Positions 15,589 through 24,840 of a DNA stretch of 24,844 nt are shown one piece after another (position 1 is the stretch's first letter; each line of letters begins with the position of its first letter). The notes beneath the pieces are model-generated. The model did not search any database. It was not told where the DNA came from and worked only from the letters and a program-made list of their open reading frames with translations. The position numbers and the translations under genes are program-made. The DNA comes from Dehalococcoidales bacterium (GTDB lineage Bacteria; Chloroflexota; Dehalococcoidia; Dehalococcoidales; UBA3254). Where the stretch lies: contig JAFGOB010000138.1 in assembly GCA_016926695.1 (NCBI GenBank), forward strand, positions 1 to 24,844, given 5' to 3'.

Positions 15589-15621
15589 CGAAGCCTGGTT
15601 GAGCCTCAGCCGAGCAGGCTC
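15589..15621. repeat. Copy of the CGAAGCCTGGTTGAGC motif with stem-loop
   Basis: CGAAGCCTGGTTGAGC (15589-15604) is identical to 4371-4386. It overlaps a 6-bp stem, GAGCCT (15601-15606) with AGGCTC (15616-15621), in the 210-bp gap between the Fe-S and FAD genes. On both copies a CACCTTT lies downstream, but the intervening sequence differs. Confidence 0.4.
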
Positions 15622-15706
15622 CGGTCACCTTTTCAACTTGTGGAGGCTGTAGGCGACCCAGGCGGAGTCCTATAATACTCCATATTATTATAAGATATTA
15701 GTAATT

Positions 15707-16981
15707 CTAAAGCGCCTGCTGAACAAGGTCTATGACATCGAAGACCTTCATATTGCATCCGTCTGCCTGAATGCCGTCCAGGAAATTTCTCTCACACCAG
15801 CCGCAGGCGCTGACGATAGCGTTTGCGCCGGTAGCCTTGGCTTCTTCGATCCTCTCCTGCGCGACCCAGGCTGCGTATTCCGGGTATGCCTCCCGGGAAC
15901 CTCCGCCGGCGCCGCAGCACCAGGCATATTCCCTGATGCGCTCCATTTCCACCAGCTCTATCCCGGGTATGCTTTTCAGGATATTGCGCGGCGGTTCGTA
16001 AATACCCCAGGCCCCGTTGTACCTGGGCTTGGGCGGGTCGTATGCAACTATCTGATTCTTGAATTTCTTCTCTTTTCCCTTCCAGGGAACGTAAGGCTCA
16101 CCCTGCCTGCCCAGGTGGCAGGGGTCATGGTAGGTGACCCGCAGGGGCAGTGTCTTGCTGAACTTGATCTTGCCTTCATTGACCAATTGTTCCACGTATT
16201 GTACGGTATGCAGTACCTCGATCTGCTCGCCGAGCAGTGAGGGGTAAAGCCGCAGGAAGGCATGATAGCAGTCGGCGCAGGAGGTAACAATGGTCTTGAC
16301 ACCGGATTTCTTCCAGGCCTGGATATTGGCTTCGGCGCATTTCAGGAACTCGGCCTTGTAGCCCATATCATAGGCTTTCGCCCCGCAGCAGGACTCTTCC
16401 GCTCCCATAATACCAATATCGACGCCGGCCTGTTTTAGGACGGAGACGGCTGTACGGACTGTTTTTTGCAGTTCTTTGTCGTAGCTGTAACGGCAGCCGG
16501 CATGAAACAGGACGGCAGCGGGCTCACGGTTGATGTTTTTTACTCCGAGTCCCTCAGCCCAGTCACCCCGTGCCTGAGCGGGTTGCAGCATTACGTTGTT
16601 CTCTTTCAGCAGGTGGTCGATAATCTGCTTGTGCTGCGGAAGCACCTGTCCGTCTTCTACAGCCTTGAAACGCAGCTCATGGATCATTTCCAGCGGTTCC
16701 AGGTTGTAGCGGCAGATTTTGTCCGATACGTCACATGAACCGCAGGTATTGCATTTGTAGATAACGTCTACTACACGGTCGGAATAGGTGCTGTCTCCTT
16801 TTAAAAGGGACAGGGCCATGTTGTAGCGGCCCCTGGCCGAATAGCTCAGGAAATTACTGTAAGCTATGCTGGGACAGCCTTTGGCGAATCTCCAGCTTTT
16901 AATGTGATCGAGTGGAATCCATTTGCAGTATGAACACTGGCTGCATCTCTCCATGTCAGCCCTGTAATCTTCAAGTGCCAC
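15707..16981 (-). CDS. Fe-S oxidoreductase with CCG domains (GlcF/HdrD-like)
   Basis: A 424-aa electron-transfer subunit. Two N-terminal [4Fe-4S] ferredoxin-type sites are formed by C13-C16-C19-C36 and C77-C80-C83-C90. Two CCG (cysteine-rich, DUF224) domains follow: the first has ESCCGAKAYDMG and TSCADCYHAF, the second HDPCHLGR, AWCCGAGGG and SACGWCERNF. This is the layout of GlcF, LutA-like and HdrD-type proteins, which pass electrons from a flavin subunit to quinone, heterodisulfide-like or other carriers. No membrane helix is seen. Starts at GTG 16981 with AGGAGG 9 nt upstream, 27 bp after the FAD gene, so the two are surely co-transcribed. Its place between two FAD oxidases suggests a three-subunit complex. 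Confidence 0.88.
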   Translation of the reverse strand: MALEDYRADMERCSQCSYCKWIPLDHIKSWRFAKGCPSIAYSNFLSYSARGRYNMALSLLKGDSTYSDRVVDVIYKCNTCGSCDVSDKICRYNLEPLEMIHELRFKAVEDGQVLPQHKQIIDHLLKENNVMLQPAQARGDWAEGLGVKNINREPAAVLFHAGCRYSYDKELQKTVRTAVSVLKQAGVDIGIMGAEESCCGAKAYDMGYKAEFLKCAEANIQAWKKSGVKTIVTSCADCYHAFLRLYPSLLGEQIEVLHTVQYVEQLVNEGKIKFSKTLPLRVTYHDPCHLGRQGEPYVPWKGKEKKFKNQIVAYDPPKPRYNGAWGIYEPPRNILKSIPGIELVEMERIREYAWCCGAGGGSREAYPEYAAWVAQERIEEAKATGANAIVSACGWCERNFLDGIQADGCNMKVFDVIDLVQQAL

Positions 16982-17008
16982 TTTTTTACGCCTCCTCTTT
17001 ACTTCAAT

Positions 17009-18475
17009 TTAGAAACAAAGCTTGCCGGGATTCATAACATTATTGGGATCGAAAATGCCCTTGACCTTTTTCAGCGCCATGGTAGCCTGGGCGTTGCGGT
17101 TATATGACATATTGGCCCAGATTCCGTAAGGCCGCGAGAAGTAAGCCCCTTCCTGCAGGATTTTTTCACTAGCCAGGGTGAACAGTTCGTTCATTCTGGC
17201 GGCTTCCCTGGCGTTATCGCGATCGTAAGGCAGGGTGAACTCGCAATGGCAGTTGACCCCCTGGTGCATCGGCTGGATATAAACTCCGATGTCTGAAACC
17301 GGATAGCCGGCGGATTCAGCGGTGGAGTACATTATACGCAGGAAATCGGGTGTTCTGTCCGCCGTGGTTACAAAGAAAATATCCTGGAAAGCCCCTTTAT
17401 AGTTAAGCTTCCAGTATGGTTCCGGGGAAGTATTTAGAACGGACTGAAGTATATCGCTGTTGATCGCACCGGACAGGGCCGGAACGAGTTTCAGCCCCAT
17501 CTGCTGGGCGATCTCGGCAATATCCTTCTCCTGGAACTCGACCCTCTCTCTGGCCAGGACTGCCCTTCCGGCGATTCCCACCAGCACTGACCAGGGAGGA
17601 AGCTCGGCTTTTAACGACTGAATTCGTTCCATATCACCGGAAACAATGGAAGCTAGGTTGTGGCTGTTTAATATAAAAAGTTCATCTGCGAACCTGTACC
17701 TTAAAATTTTATAAAAGAAGTCCAGCAGACCGTCCAGTTTTTGGGCTCCGACAAAATACAGTTTATGTACTTCAGGCAGGACTTCGCATTTTAGCGAGGC
17801 CCAGGTTACTATACCCAGGCTGCCCTGTGCTCCCGAGGCGAGCCTGTAAAAGTCTACCTGGAAGGGACCGGCGCCTCCGATCCCTGACTGCTTCTTACTC
17901 ATGGCGGTTTCTACTGAAGGCCAGTTGGAGGCGTCTCCTGTTCTGAAACGTTCTCCATCGCCCCAGACAATCTCGGTAGAACGCAGCGGGTCCAGCGCCG
18001 TCCACTGAAACCGGGTAATAGTGATCGGCTCTCTCTCCAGCAGGCTGGCGACTACAGATTTATTGGATCGCGGAAGCAAAGGCGTTGAGAGCCGTAGCCC
18101 TTCCCTGGTCAGCAGTGGCTGGAGCTCGGTATAGGTGACTCCGGGCTCAACGGCGACGGCCCTGTTCCTGCGGTCGATATTATATATCCGCTTCATCTGG
18201 CTGAGGTCCACGATCACTGTTCCCGGCACGCTGGGTACGGTATCTCCCCGGAAATGCGGCGGTCCGGAACTCACCGGGACCAGGGGTGTGGCTGTACGGT
18301 TGGCCCACTGTACCAGCTTCTGGATCTGGTCAGCATCGCGGACTTTGACTACATACCACGGTTTTAGCGGGTGAGCAAAGCTTTCATCCTTGGAGTAAGC
18401 CTGGAGTGTCTCTTCATCATCCAGAAGGCTGTCTGCTCCGACTATGTTGATTAATTCTTCTCTGGTATCAATCAT
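17009..18475 (-). CDS. FAD-linked oxidase (GlcD-like)
   Basis: A 488-aa FAD_binding_4 protein, close to the 499 aa of E. coli GlcD. The FAD-binding half has TPLVPVSSGPPHFRGD (~62-77), VIVDLSQMKRI, AVAVEPGVTYTELQPLL (~105-121) and ASGAQGSLGIVTWASLKC (~212-229). The end, GIFDPNNVMNPGKLCF, is the classic glycolate/lactate oxidase C-terminus. The region between (~235-400) is the substrate cap. ATG 18475 follows GAGAGGG by 4-5 nt. First of the three oxidase genes; its own promoter may lie in the 433-bp gap upstream. Substrate not determined; a 2-hydroxy acid is the family default. Confidence 0.88.
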   Translation of the reverse strand: MIDTREELINIVGADSLLDDEETLQAYSKDESFAHPLKPWYVVKVRDADQIQKLVQWANRTATPLVPVSSGPPHFRGDTVPSVPGTVIVDLSQMKRIYNIDRRNRAVAVEPGVTYTELQPLLTREGLRLSTPLLPRSNKSVVASLLEREPITITRFQWTALDPLRSTEIVWGDGERFRTGDASNWPSVETAMSKKQSGIGGAGPFQVDFYRLASGAQGSLGIVTWASLKCEVLPEVHKLYFVGAQKLDGLLDFFYKILRYRFADELFILNSHNLASIVSGDMERIQSLKAELPPWSVLVGIAGRAVLARERVEFQEKDIAEIAQQMGLKLVPALSGAINSDILQSVLNTSPEPYWKLNYKGAFQDIFFVTTADRTPDFLRIMYSTAESAGYPVSDIGVYIQPMHQGVNCHCEFTLPYDRDNAREAARMNELFTLASEKILQEGAYFSRPYGIWANMSYNRNAQATMALKKVKGIFDPNNVMNPGKLCF

Positions 18476-18545
18476 ACGACCCTCTCTGTTTTATTTTTAC
18501 TCTTTATCCAATTAACGATGACGGCTAACTGTTAGTGGCTAGTGT

Positions 18546-18628
18546 AGTGTCTCTTAGCTGGCTTTACAGTATTTTGAACTTAGAAACACATTGAATAATG
18601 TAAATTTAGTTATCTGGCTCTACACTGG
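18546..18628 (+). repeat. 83-nt interspersed repeat, copy 2
   Basis: Aligns without gaps to 4537-4619. This copy also has imperfect terminal inverted repeats: CTAGTGTAG (18539-18547) and CTACACTGG (18620-18628), 8 of 9 complementary. The left end is not conserved in copy 1. Size and ends fit a MITE-like element; no transposase is present in the window. Confidence 0.6.
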
Positions 18629-18769
18629 ATACGATAATTTTTATTCCGTATAACTTTACCACTATACGATACCCGGCATCGGTATTTTTTAATTCGTGAT
18701 TGGCCGGCGAGCCGGTAAAATCCTGGTTGCAGATATAAAAGGACTTCTAAACTTGATGAATAGATATAG

Positions 18770-18860
18770 TATAGCGCTTTTTACAACAGGGGACAAAGCG
18801 TACCCTCTTTCAGGTATAAACTACTCGCTTTGTCCCCATTTCAAGTCTAAAACCGCTATA
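18770..18860. repeat. Nested inverted repeat, REP-like (GGGGACAAAGCG)
   Basis: GGGGACAAAGCG (18789-18800) and CGCTTTGTCCCC (18826-18837) form a perfect 12-bp stem with a 25-nt loop that itself has TACC/GGTA. Outside it, TATAGCG (18770-18776) pairs with CGCTATA (18854-18860). GGGGAC...GTCCCC palindromes are, as I recall, common REP-type elements mobilised by IS200-like (RAYT) transposases. In the leftward mRNA it sits after oppA2 and may stabilise or end that transcript. Confidence 0.5.
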
Positions 18861-18908
18861 GCCCTTTTCCCCTGCTTTGTTTGCAGGAAACGCAGTACCG
18901 CATAATTA

Positions 18909-20609
18909 TCATTTCTTTAACCAGGCATTTTTCAGTTTCCACAGCCACATATCTTCAAAACCGGCGTCCTGGATTTCGCCGTTGACGGCCAGCAGTTCTC
19001 TATTACAGTAGCAATAGAGGTGCATACAGTGCTCATCGACAATCAGGCGGGATACTTCCTGCATTAATGCCTGACGCTTGGTAAAATCGATCTCGGCATT
19101 GGCTTCTGTGGCTTTGGCTTCCACATCTTCTTCGCGTTTGGTGCTGACCCATGTGGTTCCCCTGGCCACAACACCGGAACCCATGGAGTATGCTGGGTCC
19201 AGTCCGCGTCCCGGACTGCCCCCGAAAGCCAGGCCGGTCCAGCCCCTGGGGGCCATGCCGGCAAATTCAGGCAGAGAGATCGTTTTAATTTCACAATGGA
19301 TGCCCACCTCTTTGAAGTAGTCCTGGACGGCGATAAACTGATCGAGGGGTTGACCCTGCACGGTAGTTATCGAGGTCTGGAAACCCTCCGGGTAACCGGC
19401 CTCTGTTAGTAGTTCCCTGGCTTTGGCCGGGTTATACGGGTATCCTTTGATATTGGGATTATTAGCCCAGAATCCTTTAGTCCAGGGCTGGTTGGCCGGT
19501 TCATAAATACCATACCCGATATTTTCCGCGAGTGCCTCCGTATCTACGGCATGCTGGGCCGCCTGTCTTACCTCGAGTTTGTTCCACGGAGAGGTTTCGG
19601 TGCCGCTGTCGGAGAAATAGCATGAAACGCCGCCCGGAGCTTTGATGACCTCGAATCCGGCTGACTCCAGGTCCGCTATATCGCTGGGTGAGAGAGAGGC
19701 CAGTACCTGGGCTTCGCCGGCTTTGAACGACATCAGGGCTGTGGTGGCATTGGCTTGAATAGTAAATTCAACGGCATCCAGGTAGGGCTTGCCTTCATCC
19801 CAGTAATCGTCGTTTCTTACCAGTTTGAGCGAAACGTCGCGTTCATAGCTCGCAAATTTGAAAGGACCTGTGCCGACTGGATTCGTGCGCGACCAGTCGT
19901 CTTCGTGGCTCTTCAAGGCAGTCGGTGAGGCCATCAGGCCTACTGTACCGAAGGAAAGGCTGGCCATGATAGACCAGTCAAATTTTTCCATGTTCAGTTG
20001 GACAGTGTAGTCATCAATTACATCTATGGACGTAATTGATTTTAACTGGGGGAACTGACCTCCAACAGCCATTTCGAGGCATTCCTTGACCGATTGAGCG
20101 TTGAAGGGCGTCCCGTCGTGATATTTGACGCCTTTTCTGAGATAAAAATTGATAGACTTCAAATCTTCCGCGATTTTCCAGTCGGTGGCCAGCCAGGGAA
20201 CATATTTGCCGTCAAAACCTATGCGTATAAGCGACTCCATGATAGGGCTGGAAAAGCGTTTGTCGTTGGGGTGATCGATAAGAAGGGGACTGCCCAGGTT
20301 GGAGGGACTTCCCACCATGATGATCTTCAGTGTGCCGCCTTTGACAGGCTGGTCTGCCGCAGGCTTGGTTTCGGGCTGGGTAGTGGTTGGAGCTGCGGTG
20401 GGTATAGCCGGGGCTTTAGTTTGCTGGGCTGAAGTCTTAGGTGGAGCTGCTGTAGTCGCAGGAGCCGGAGCCTGCGCCTGTGTTGTGGCTTGCTGGGTAG
20501 CAGGGGGTGCCTTTGTAGTAGTGCTCTCGCTTGAGCATGCCGCTAAAACCAGTGAAGTCACGAGTACCAGGATCAGGAAAAAGGTGCAACTTTTAACAAT
20601 CCTTTTCAT
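18909..20609 (-). CDS. oppA: Peptide/nickel-type ABC transporter substrate-binding lipoprotein (SBP_bac_5), cluster 2
   Basis: A 566-aa lipoprotein with signal peptide MKRIVKS plus a hydrophobic core, and lipobox LAAC with Cys25 as the lipidated residue. Residues ~27-90 are an extended Thr/Ala/Pro/Gln linker. The family 5 domain starts at KGGTLKI; typical signs are RKGVKYHDGTPFNAQSVKECL, NPVGTGPFKF, VRQAAQHAVDTEALAENIGYG and YNPAKARELLTEAGYP. GGGAGGT lies 7 nt before ATG 20609. In contrast to cluster 1 it is last after oppBCDF, 118 bp behind oppF2. Sequence divergence from the 4843-6528 protein is large, so the two transporters likely take different solutes. Confidence 0.9.
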   Translation of the reverse strand: MKRIVKSCTFFLILVLVTSLVLAACSSESTTTKAPPATQQATTQAQAPAPATTAAPPKTSAQQTKAPAIPTAAPTTTQPETKPAADQPVKGGTLKIIMVGSPSNLGSPLLIDHPNDKRFSSPIMESLIRIGFDGKYVPWLATDWKIAEDLKSINFYLRKGVKYHDGTPFNAQSVKECLEMAVGGQFPQLKSITSIDVIDDYTVQLNMEKFDWSIMASLSFGTVGLMASPTALKSHEDDWSRTNPVGTGPFKFASYERDVSLKLVRNDDYWDEGKPYLDAVEFTIQANATTALMSFKAGEAQVLASLSPSDIADLESAGFEVIKAPGGVSCYFSDSGTETSPWNKLEVRQAAQHAVDTEALAENIGYGIYEPANQPWTKGFWANNPNIKGYPYNPAKARELLTEAGYPEGFQTSITTVQGQPLDQFIAVQDYFKEVGIHCEIKTISLPEFAGMAPRGWTGLAFGGSPGRGLDPAYSMGSGVVARGTTWVSTKREEDVEAKATEANAEIDFTKRQALMQEVSRLIVDEHCMHLYCYCNRELLAVNGEIQDAGFEDMWLWKLKNAWLKK

Positions 20610-20727
20610 CGTTTTACCTCCCGCATATTTTTATTGAGTCAATATCAATCATGCCTCATATAAAAACAATCTACTCCTAATATCGTGTTATTTAAGATTA
20701 TTCCATCCCGGTATGTTCAAACATAAT

Positions 20728-21726
20728 CTATATCCTGTCACAGGCAACATAATGTCCTCCGCCCAAATCGCGAAGAACGGGCTTTTGTGTTCTGCATTCC
20801 TCAACTGCTATCTGGCAGCGCGGATGGAAGTGGCAGCCCGGAGGGGGGTTGGCGGGACTGGGCACTTCCCCTTTCAGGATGATGCGCTTGCGGGTTTTTT
20901 CCAGGCGGGGATTGGGGATGGGAATAGCCGAAAGCAGGGCCTGTGTGTAAGGATGGAGCGGATTGGCGTACAGTTCCTGTGAGCTGGTCAGCTCCACAAT
21001 CCTGCCCAGGTACATAACGGCAATCCTGTCGCTGATGTGCTGCACGACGGATAGATCATGTGCTACGAAAAGATAGGTCAGTCCCAGCTTTTCCTGCAAT
21101 TCTTCCAGTAAATTGATGATCTGCGCCTGGATGGAGACATCCAGGGCGGATATGGGTTCATCGCATACAATCAATGAGGGCTGACAGGCCAGGGCCCTGG
21201 CTATGCCCAGGCGCTGTCTCTGCCCGCCGCTGAATTCATGAGGCACACGGTCCGTCATCTTCGGATCGAGCCCGACGATACTTAACAACTCGGCTACCTT
21301 GTCATCAAGCTCCTGCGGCGTCACCATATGATGGATTATGAGAGGATCGGATACAATACTGCCCGCTGTCTGGCGTGGATTAAGCGATCCGTAAGGGTCC
21401 TGGAAGATAGCGCCCATACCCCTTCTGAAAGGCCTGATCTTTCTTTCCGGCAGGAAGGAAATATCTGTTCCCGCAAATATGATTTTACCCTCCGTGGGAC
21501 GGTACAGCCGCAGAATGCAGCGCCCGGTGGTGGTCTTACCGCAGCCGCTTTCTCCGACCAGCCCCAGGGTCTCATGCTTCTTGATCTGGAAGCTGATATC
21601 ATCGATAGCCTTGATATCGCCCACCTTACGGCGCAGCAAACCGCGGGTGATGGGAAAATACATCTTAAGGTTTTGGACATCAACCATAACATCGTCTTGT
21701 GCCACTTCGTCACTTCTCCTGAACAT
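20728..21726 (-). CDS. oppF: Peptide-type ABC transporter ATPase OppF/DppF, cluster 2
   Basis: Cytoplasmic ATPase of 332 aa if started at ATG 21726, overlapping the oppD2 end by 17 bases; ATG 21687 (319 aa) is an alternative closer to the usual N-terminus ([12 protein letters not shown]). Motifs: GESGCGKTT (Walker A), [33 protein letters not shown] (Walker B) and VAHDL. The C-terminal extension has [12 protein letters not shown] and [10 protein letters not shown] with two further Cys. The [21 protein letters not shown]-terminus is typical of OppF. Confidence 0.92.
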   Translation of the reverse strand: MFRRSDEVAQDDVMVDVQNLKMYFPITRGLLRRKVGDIKAIDDISFQIKKHETLGLVGESGCGKTTTGRCILRLYRPTEGKIIFAGTDISFLPERKIRPFRRGMGAIFQDPYGSLNPRQTAGSIVSDPLIIHHMVTPQELDDKVAELLSIVGLDPKMTDRVPHEFSGGQRQRLGIARALACQPSLIVCDEPISALDVSIQAQIINLLEELQEKLGLTYLFVAHDLSVVQHISDRIAVMYLGRIVELTSSQELYANPLHPYTQALLSAIPIPNPRLEKTRKRIILKGEVPSPANPPPGCHFHPRCQIAVEECRTQKPVLRDLGGGHYVACDRI

Positions 21727-22699
21727 CTACATAACATGACACATAATGCTGATCGCCTATCAGGCGAAGTCCGGGCCAGGGTTCCTGTTCACATTGTTTT
21801 GTTTTATACGTACAGCGCGGCAGGAACGCACATGTAACGGGCATATCTATCAGGTCCGGAGGAATACCGCTGATCGGTACCAGTTTTCTTAAGGTGCGGG
21901 TTTCTCCCAATACCGGGACACACTTCAACAGACCGATGGTGTAAGGATGTCTGGGATTTTCGAAAATATCATCCGAGAGACCTGATTCGACCACCCTTCC
22001 CGCATACATGACATAGATTCTTTGAACATAGCGGGCCACCACACCCAGGTTGTGAGTGACTATAACCAGGGATGTTCCCAACCGGTTTACCATATCCTTC
22101 ATCAATTCCAGCAACTGGGCCTGGGTGGTAACGTCGAGGGCGGTTGTAGGCTCATCGGCGATGATTATTTTTGGATTGCAGGACAGGGCCATGGCGATCA
22201 TGACTCTTTGCCTCATCCCGCCGCTGAACTGGTGCGGATAATCGTCGATCCTGGTGGCGGCGTCCGGGATTCCCACTATTTTAAGCATTTCTATGGCGCG
22301 TTTTCTGGCCTCCGGCGGGTCCATTTTCAGGTGTAATTCCAGCATCTCGGTGAGTTGCCGGCAAATTGTCAGGACCGGGTTGAGGGATGTCATGGGTTCC
22401 TGGAAGATCATTGCGATTTTCCCGCCGCGGACAGAGCGCATTTCAGCGCTGTTGGCTTTAAATTTCAGCAGGTCTGCCCCTTCAAAGATGGCCTGTCCGC
22501 CCATTATCTGCCCGGGTGGCATGGGTATGAGCTGCAATATGGACAACTGGCTGACCGATTTGCCGCATCCGCTTTCGCCTACCAGCCCTACCGTTTCCCG
22601 GGCGTTGATGTCGAAGGACATACCGTCAACCGCCTTGACTATTCCCCGGTCGGTTTTAAAATATGTTTTCAGGTTTTCAACTTTTAGTATAGCTGTCAT
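21710..22699 (-). CDS. oppD: Peptide-type ABC transporter ATPase OppD/DppD, cluster 2
   Basis: ATPase of 329 aa: [11 protein letters not shown], Walker [24 protein letters not shown] (Q-loop with Glu, as in most OppD), FSGGMRQR, Walker [15 protein letters not shown] and VTHNL, where Asn replaces the common Asp of the switch region. The C-terminus has [16 protein letters not shown] and CAFLPRC with two more Cys. ATG 22699 is preceded by GAAGAGATT; it follows oppC2 by 39 bp. Confidence 0.92.
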   Translation of the reverse strand: MTAILKVENLKTYFKTDRGIVKAVDGMSFDINARETVGLVGESGCGKSVSQLSILQLIPMPPGQIMGGQAIFEGADLLKFKANSAEMRSVRGGKIAMIFQEPMTSLNPVLTICRQLTEMLELHLKMDPPEARKRAIEMLKIVGIPDAATRIDDYPHQFSGGMRQRVMIAMALSCNPKIIIADEPTTALDVTTQAQLLELMKDMVNRLGTSLVIVTHNLGVVARYVQRIYVMYAGRVVESGLSDDIFENPRHPYTIGLLKCVPVLGETRTLRKLVPISGIPPDLIDMPVTCAFLPRCTYKTKQCEQEPWPGLRLIGDQHYVSCYVDVQEK

Positions 22700-22738
22700 C
22701 TTGAAATCTCTTCCGAAAATTGTTGTGTATAGCCTGTT

Positions 22739-23653
22739 TCAAAAGGCGCCTCTTAACCGCGGGTCCAGCGCATCCCTGAGGCCGTCTCCTACCATATTAA
22801 AACCGAATACCACCAGCATAATGGCGAAGCCAGGCGCGAATGACAGTATTGGATGTGTCAGCAGGTACTTGTAACCGTCATTGACCATACCTCCCCAGGC
22901 GGGTTCCTCGGCCGGGACTCCGATTCCTAAAAAGCTTAATGCGGCTTCAGCCAGGATCGTGCTGCCTAACCCGATCGTGATCATTACCAGGATAGGAGGA
23001 AAGGCGTTGGGTAGTATCTGCCTGAGCATCATCCTCATATCACTCATACCCATTACCTTGCCGGCCAGGATGTAATCATTCTGCTTGACTGTCATAGCCT
23101 GTCCGCATACCATACGGACCATATGGGGAATACTGCCGACTGCCAGGGCAAAGATGACGTTTTTAATGCCGCTGCCCAGCAAAACGGCGATAATCATGGC
23201 GGAAATAATCATGGGGACCGCCATCAGAGCATCGGTAAATCTCATGATGATATTATATGTCCAGCCGCCGAAATAGGCTGCGCAAAGGCCCAGGAAGGTG
23301 CCTATTAAAGTGGATATGCCGATTGCCCCTATACCGACCATCAGGGAAGTTCTCGACCCGTAAACAATGCGGCTGAGGGTATCCCGGCCGATAGCATCGG
23401 TACCCAGGAGGTGCTCGGTGGAGGGCTGTAGGAGCTTGTCTCTCAGATTCACTTTATAAGGATCGTAGGGGGCAATCAGGGGAGCAAAAATGGCTGTAAC
23501 AATCAGCAGGACAATAAATACCAGCCCGACCACGGCTATCTTGCGACCGAAAAAGACCCTTATTACACGCCTGAACTCGCTGTAATGAGGGGCTTCCGTT
23601 ATTGATACGGCTCCGGCGGGTTCCTCCGGTGATGTGACTGCATTTTTTGCCAT
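22739..23653 (-). CDS. oppC: Peptide-type ABC transporter permease OppC/DppC, cluster 2
   Basis: Permease of 304 aa from ATG 23653, supported by AAGGAG 7 nt upstream; an upstream in-frame ATG at 23734 would overlap oppB2 and is rejected. After a hydrophilic N-terminus comes the first helix (FGRKIAVVGLVFIVLLIVTA), then the OppC signature LLGTDAIGRDTLSRIVYGSR, five more helices, the coupling loop LAGKVMGMSDMRMMLRQI, and the ending GDGLRDALDPRLRGAF. Ten bases after oppB2, sharing its ribosome-binding site with the oppB2 stop. Confidence 0.92.
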   Translation of the reverse strand: MAKNAVTSPEEPAGAVSITEAPHYSEFRRVIRVFFGRKIAVVGLVFIVLLIVTAIFAPLIAPYDPYKVNLRDKLLQPSTEHLLGTDAIGRDTLSRIVYGSRTSLMVGIGAIGISTLIGTFLGLCAAYFGGWTYNIIMRFTDALMAVPMIISAMIIAVLLGSGIKNVIFALAVGSIPHMVRMVCGQAMTVKQNDYILAGKVMGMSDMRMMLRQILPNAFPPILVMITIGLGSTILAEAALSFLGIGVPAEEPAWGGMVNDGYKYLLTHPILSFAPGFAIMLVVFGFNMVGDGLRDALDPRLRGAF

Positions 23654-23663
23654 TTTTGACTCC

Positions 23664-24617
23664 TTAAGTGTATCTGATACGCGGATCGAACCAGCCGTAT
23701 GAGATATCGACCACGAGATTGGCGATAACCACAAAAAAGGCCATAATCAACACGCCTGCCTGGACAATTTGATAGTCCTGTTCGAAGACGGCGTTGGTAA
23801 GCAGCCTGCCCATACCAGGGATATTGAAGACCGTCTCGATAAGCACCGATCCTCCGAATATTACGCCTACCTGGAAACCCATGATGGTAACCACGGGTAT
23901 CAGGGCGTTCTTGATGGTATGCCTGATCACAATGATGCGCTCTCTCAAGCCCTTGGACATGGCAGTACGGATGTAGTCCTGACGCACTACCTCCAGCATG
24001 CTGGAGCGGGTCTGGCGGGTGAGGGTAGCAATACTGAATACGGAGAGGCAAAAGACCGGCATGATAACCTGTTTGGTGCTTAACCAGAAATCTTCCATCG
24101 GAGAGGTATAACCGCTGACGGGCAGCCAGCTCAGTTTAAGAGAGAGGAAATAAATCAGCAGGATGCCCACCCAGAAAGAAGGAACGGTAATTCCCAGATT
24201 GGCCAGCAGGGTGACAACGGTATCTATCCATTTCCCTCTCCTGAGTGCGCAAATCACACCGGCGGCTATACCTAAAATGCTGCTGATAAGCACGGAGAGA
24301 ATGCCCAGGTGTATTGTGATCGGCAGCCGCTTGGCGATAAGCGTAGATACTTCTTCCTGCATCAATATAGAGGTCCCTAAATCGCCCCTTAAAATACCTC
24401 CTATCCAGACTATATACTGTTCAGGCAGCGATTTTTGGAGGCCGAACTTGATTTGCAGTTCATGGTATTGTTCCGGAGAAAAATTGGCTACTTCATTACC
24501 CATGTAAAGCATCAAGGGATCGCCGGGTAACAGGCGCATGACCATAAATACAAACAAAGAAACGATAATTAAAATGATAAGACCCATCAGAAGACGACGT
24601 ACAATATATGCGCCCAA
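23664..24617 (-). CDS. oppB: Peptide-type ABC transporter permease OppB/DppB, cluster 2
   Basis: Permease of 317 aa. I place the start at TTG 24617: AAGGAAGG lies a few bases upstream and the product then opens with GAYIVRRLLMGLIILIIV, the normal OppB N-terminus. The ATG at 24716 would add 33 residues unlike the family. Other signs: LLPGDPLMLYMG, six helices, coupling loop DYIRTAMSKGLRERIIVIRH, and the ending VDISYGWFDPRIRYT. First gene of the leftward train. Confidence 0.9.
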   Translation of the reverse strand: MGAYIVRRLLMGLIILIIVSLFVFMVMRLLPGDPLMLYMGNEVANFSPEQYHELQIKFGLQKSLPEQYIVWIGGILRGDLGTSILMQEEVSTLIAKRLPITIHLGILSVLISSILGIAAGVICALRRGKWIDTVVTLLANLGITVPSFWVGILLIYFLSLKLSWLPVSGYTSPMEDFWLSTKQVIMPVFCLSVFSIATLTRQTRSSMLEVVRQDYIRTAMSKGLRERIIVIRHTIKNALIPVVTIMGFQVGVIFGGSVLIETVFNIPGMGRLLTNAVFEQDYQIVQAGVLIMAFFVVIANLVVDISYGWFDPRIRYT

Positions 24618-24810
24618 TTGTTTCCTTCCTTCATCAGATATTGAAAACAAATCGATAAAACCGAAGTCGCTATATATTGTGAACATCAAGTGCGACCGGA
24701 GATACTGATATCTCATGGTACGGGTATTTTAGAGAGCTTTAAGTCTATACATTATTACAGACTTGTCCAAAATAAAATTTAATCAAAAGGAGTAAACAGA
24801 GACTCCAAGA

Positions 24811-24840
24811 AGTATAATTATTGAAAGTGTCACCAATCAA
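24811..24840 (-). promoter_or_regulatory. Candidate promoter of opp cluster 2
   Basis: Minus-strand TTGATT (24835-24840) and TATACT (24811-24816) are 18 bp apart, about 190 nt before the oppB2 TTG start. The leader contains a small hairpin with GGAGT/ACTCC arms (about 24789-24806). The site is at the window edge, so the upstream context is unseen. Confidence 0.35.

Larger units (their letters stand above)
18476..18908. other. Intergenic region between oppA2 and the oxidase genes
   Basis: It holds copy 2 of the 83-nt repeat (18546-18628), an AT-rich middle and the GGGGACAAAGCG inverted repeat (18789-18837). No supported gene; a + strand frame at 18696-18905 lacks family features. The gap interrupts what is otherwise one leftward train, so the oxidase genes may have their own promoter, but I find no strong -35/-10 pair before 18475. 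Confidence 0.4.

Noticed and set aside
18696..18905. Plus-strand 69-aa frame upstream of oppA2's 3' end
   Set aside because: It runs through the GGGGACAAAGCG inverted repeat and shows no protein family features.
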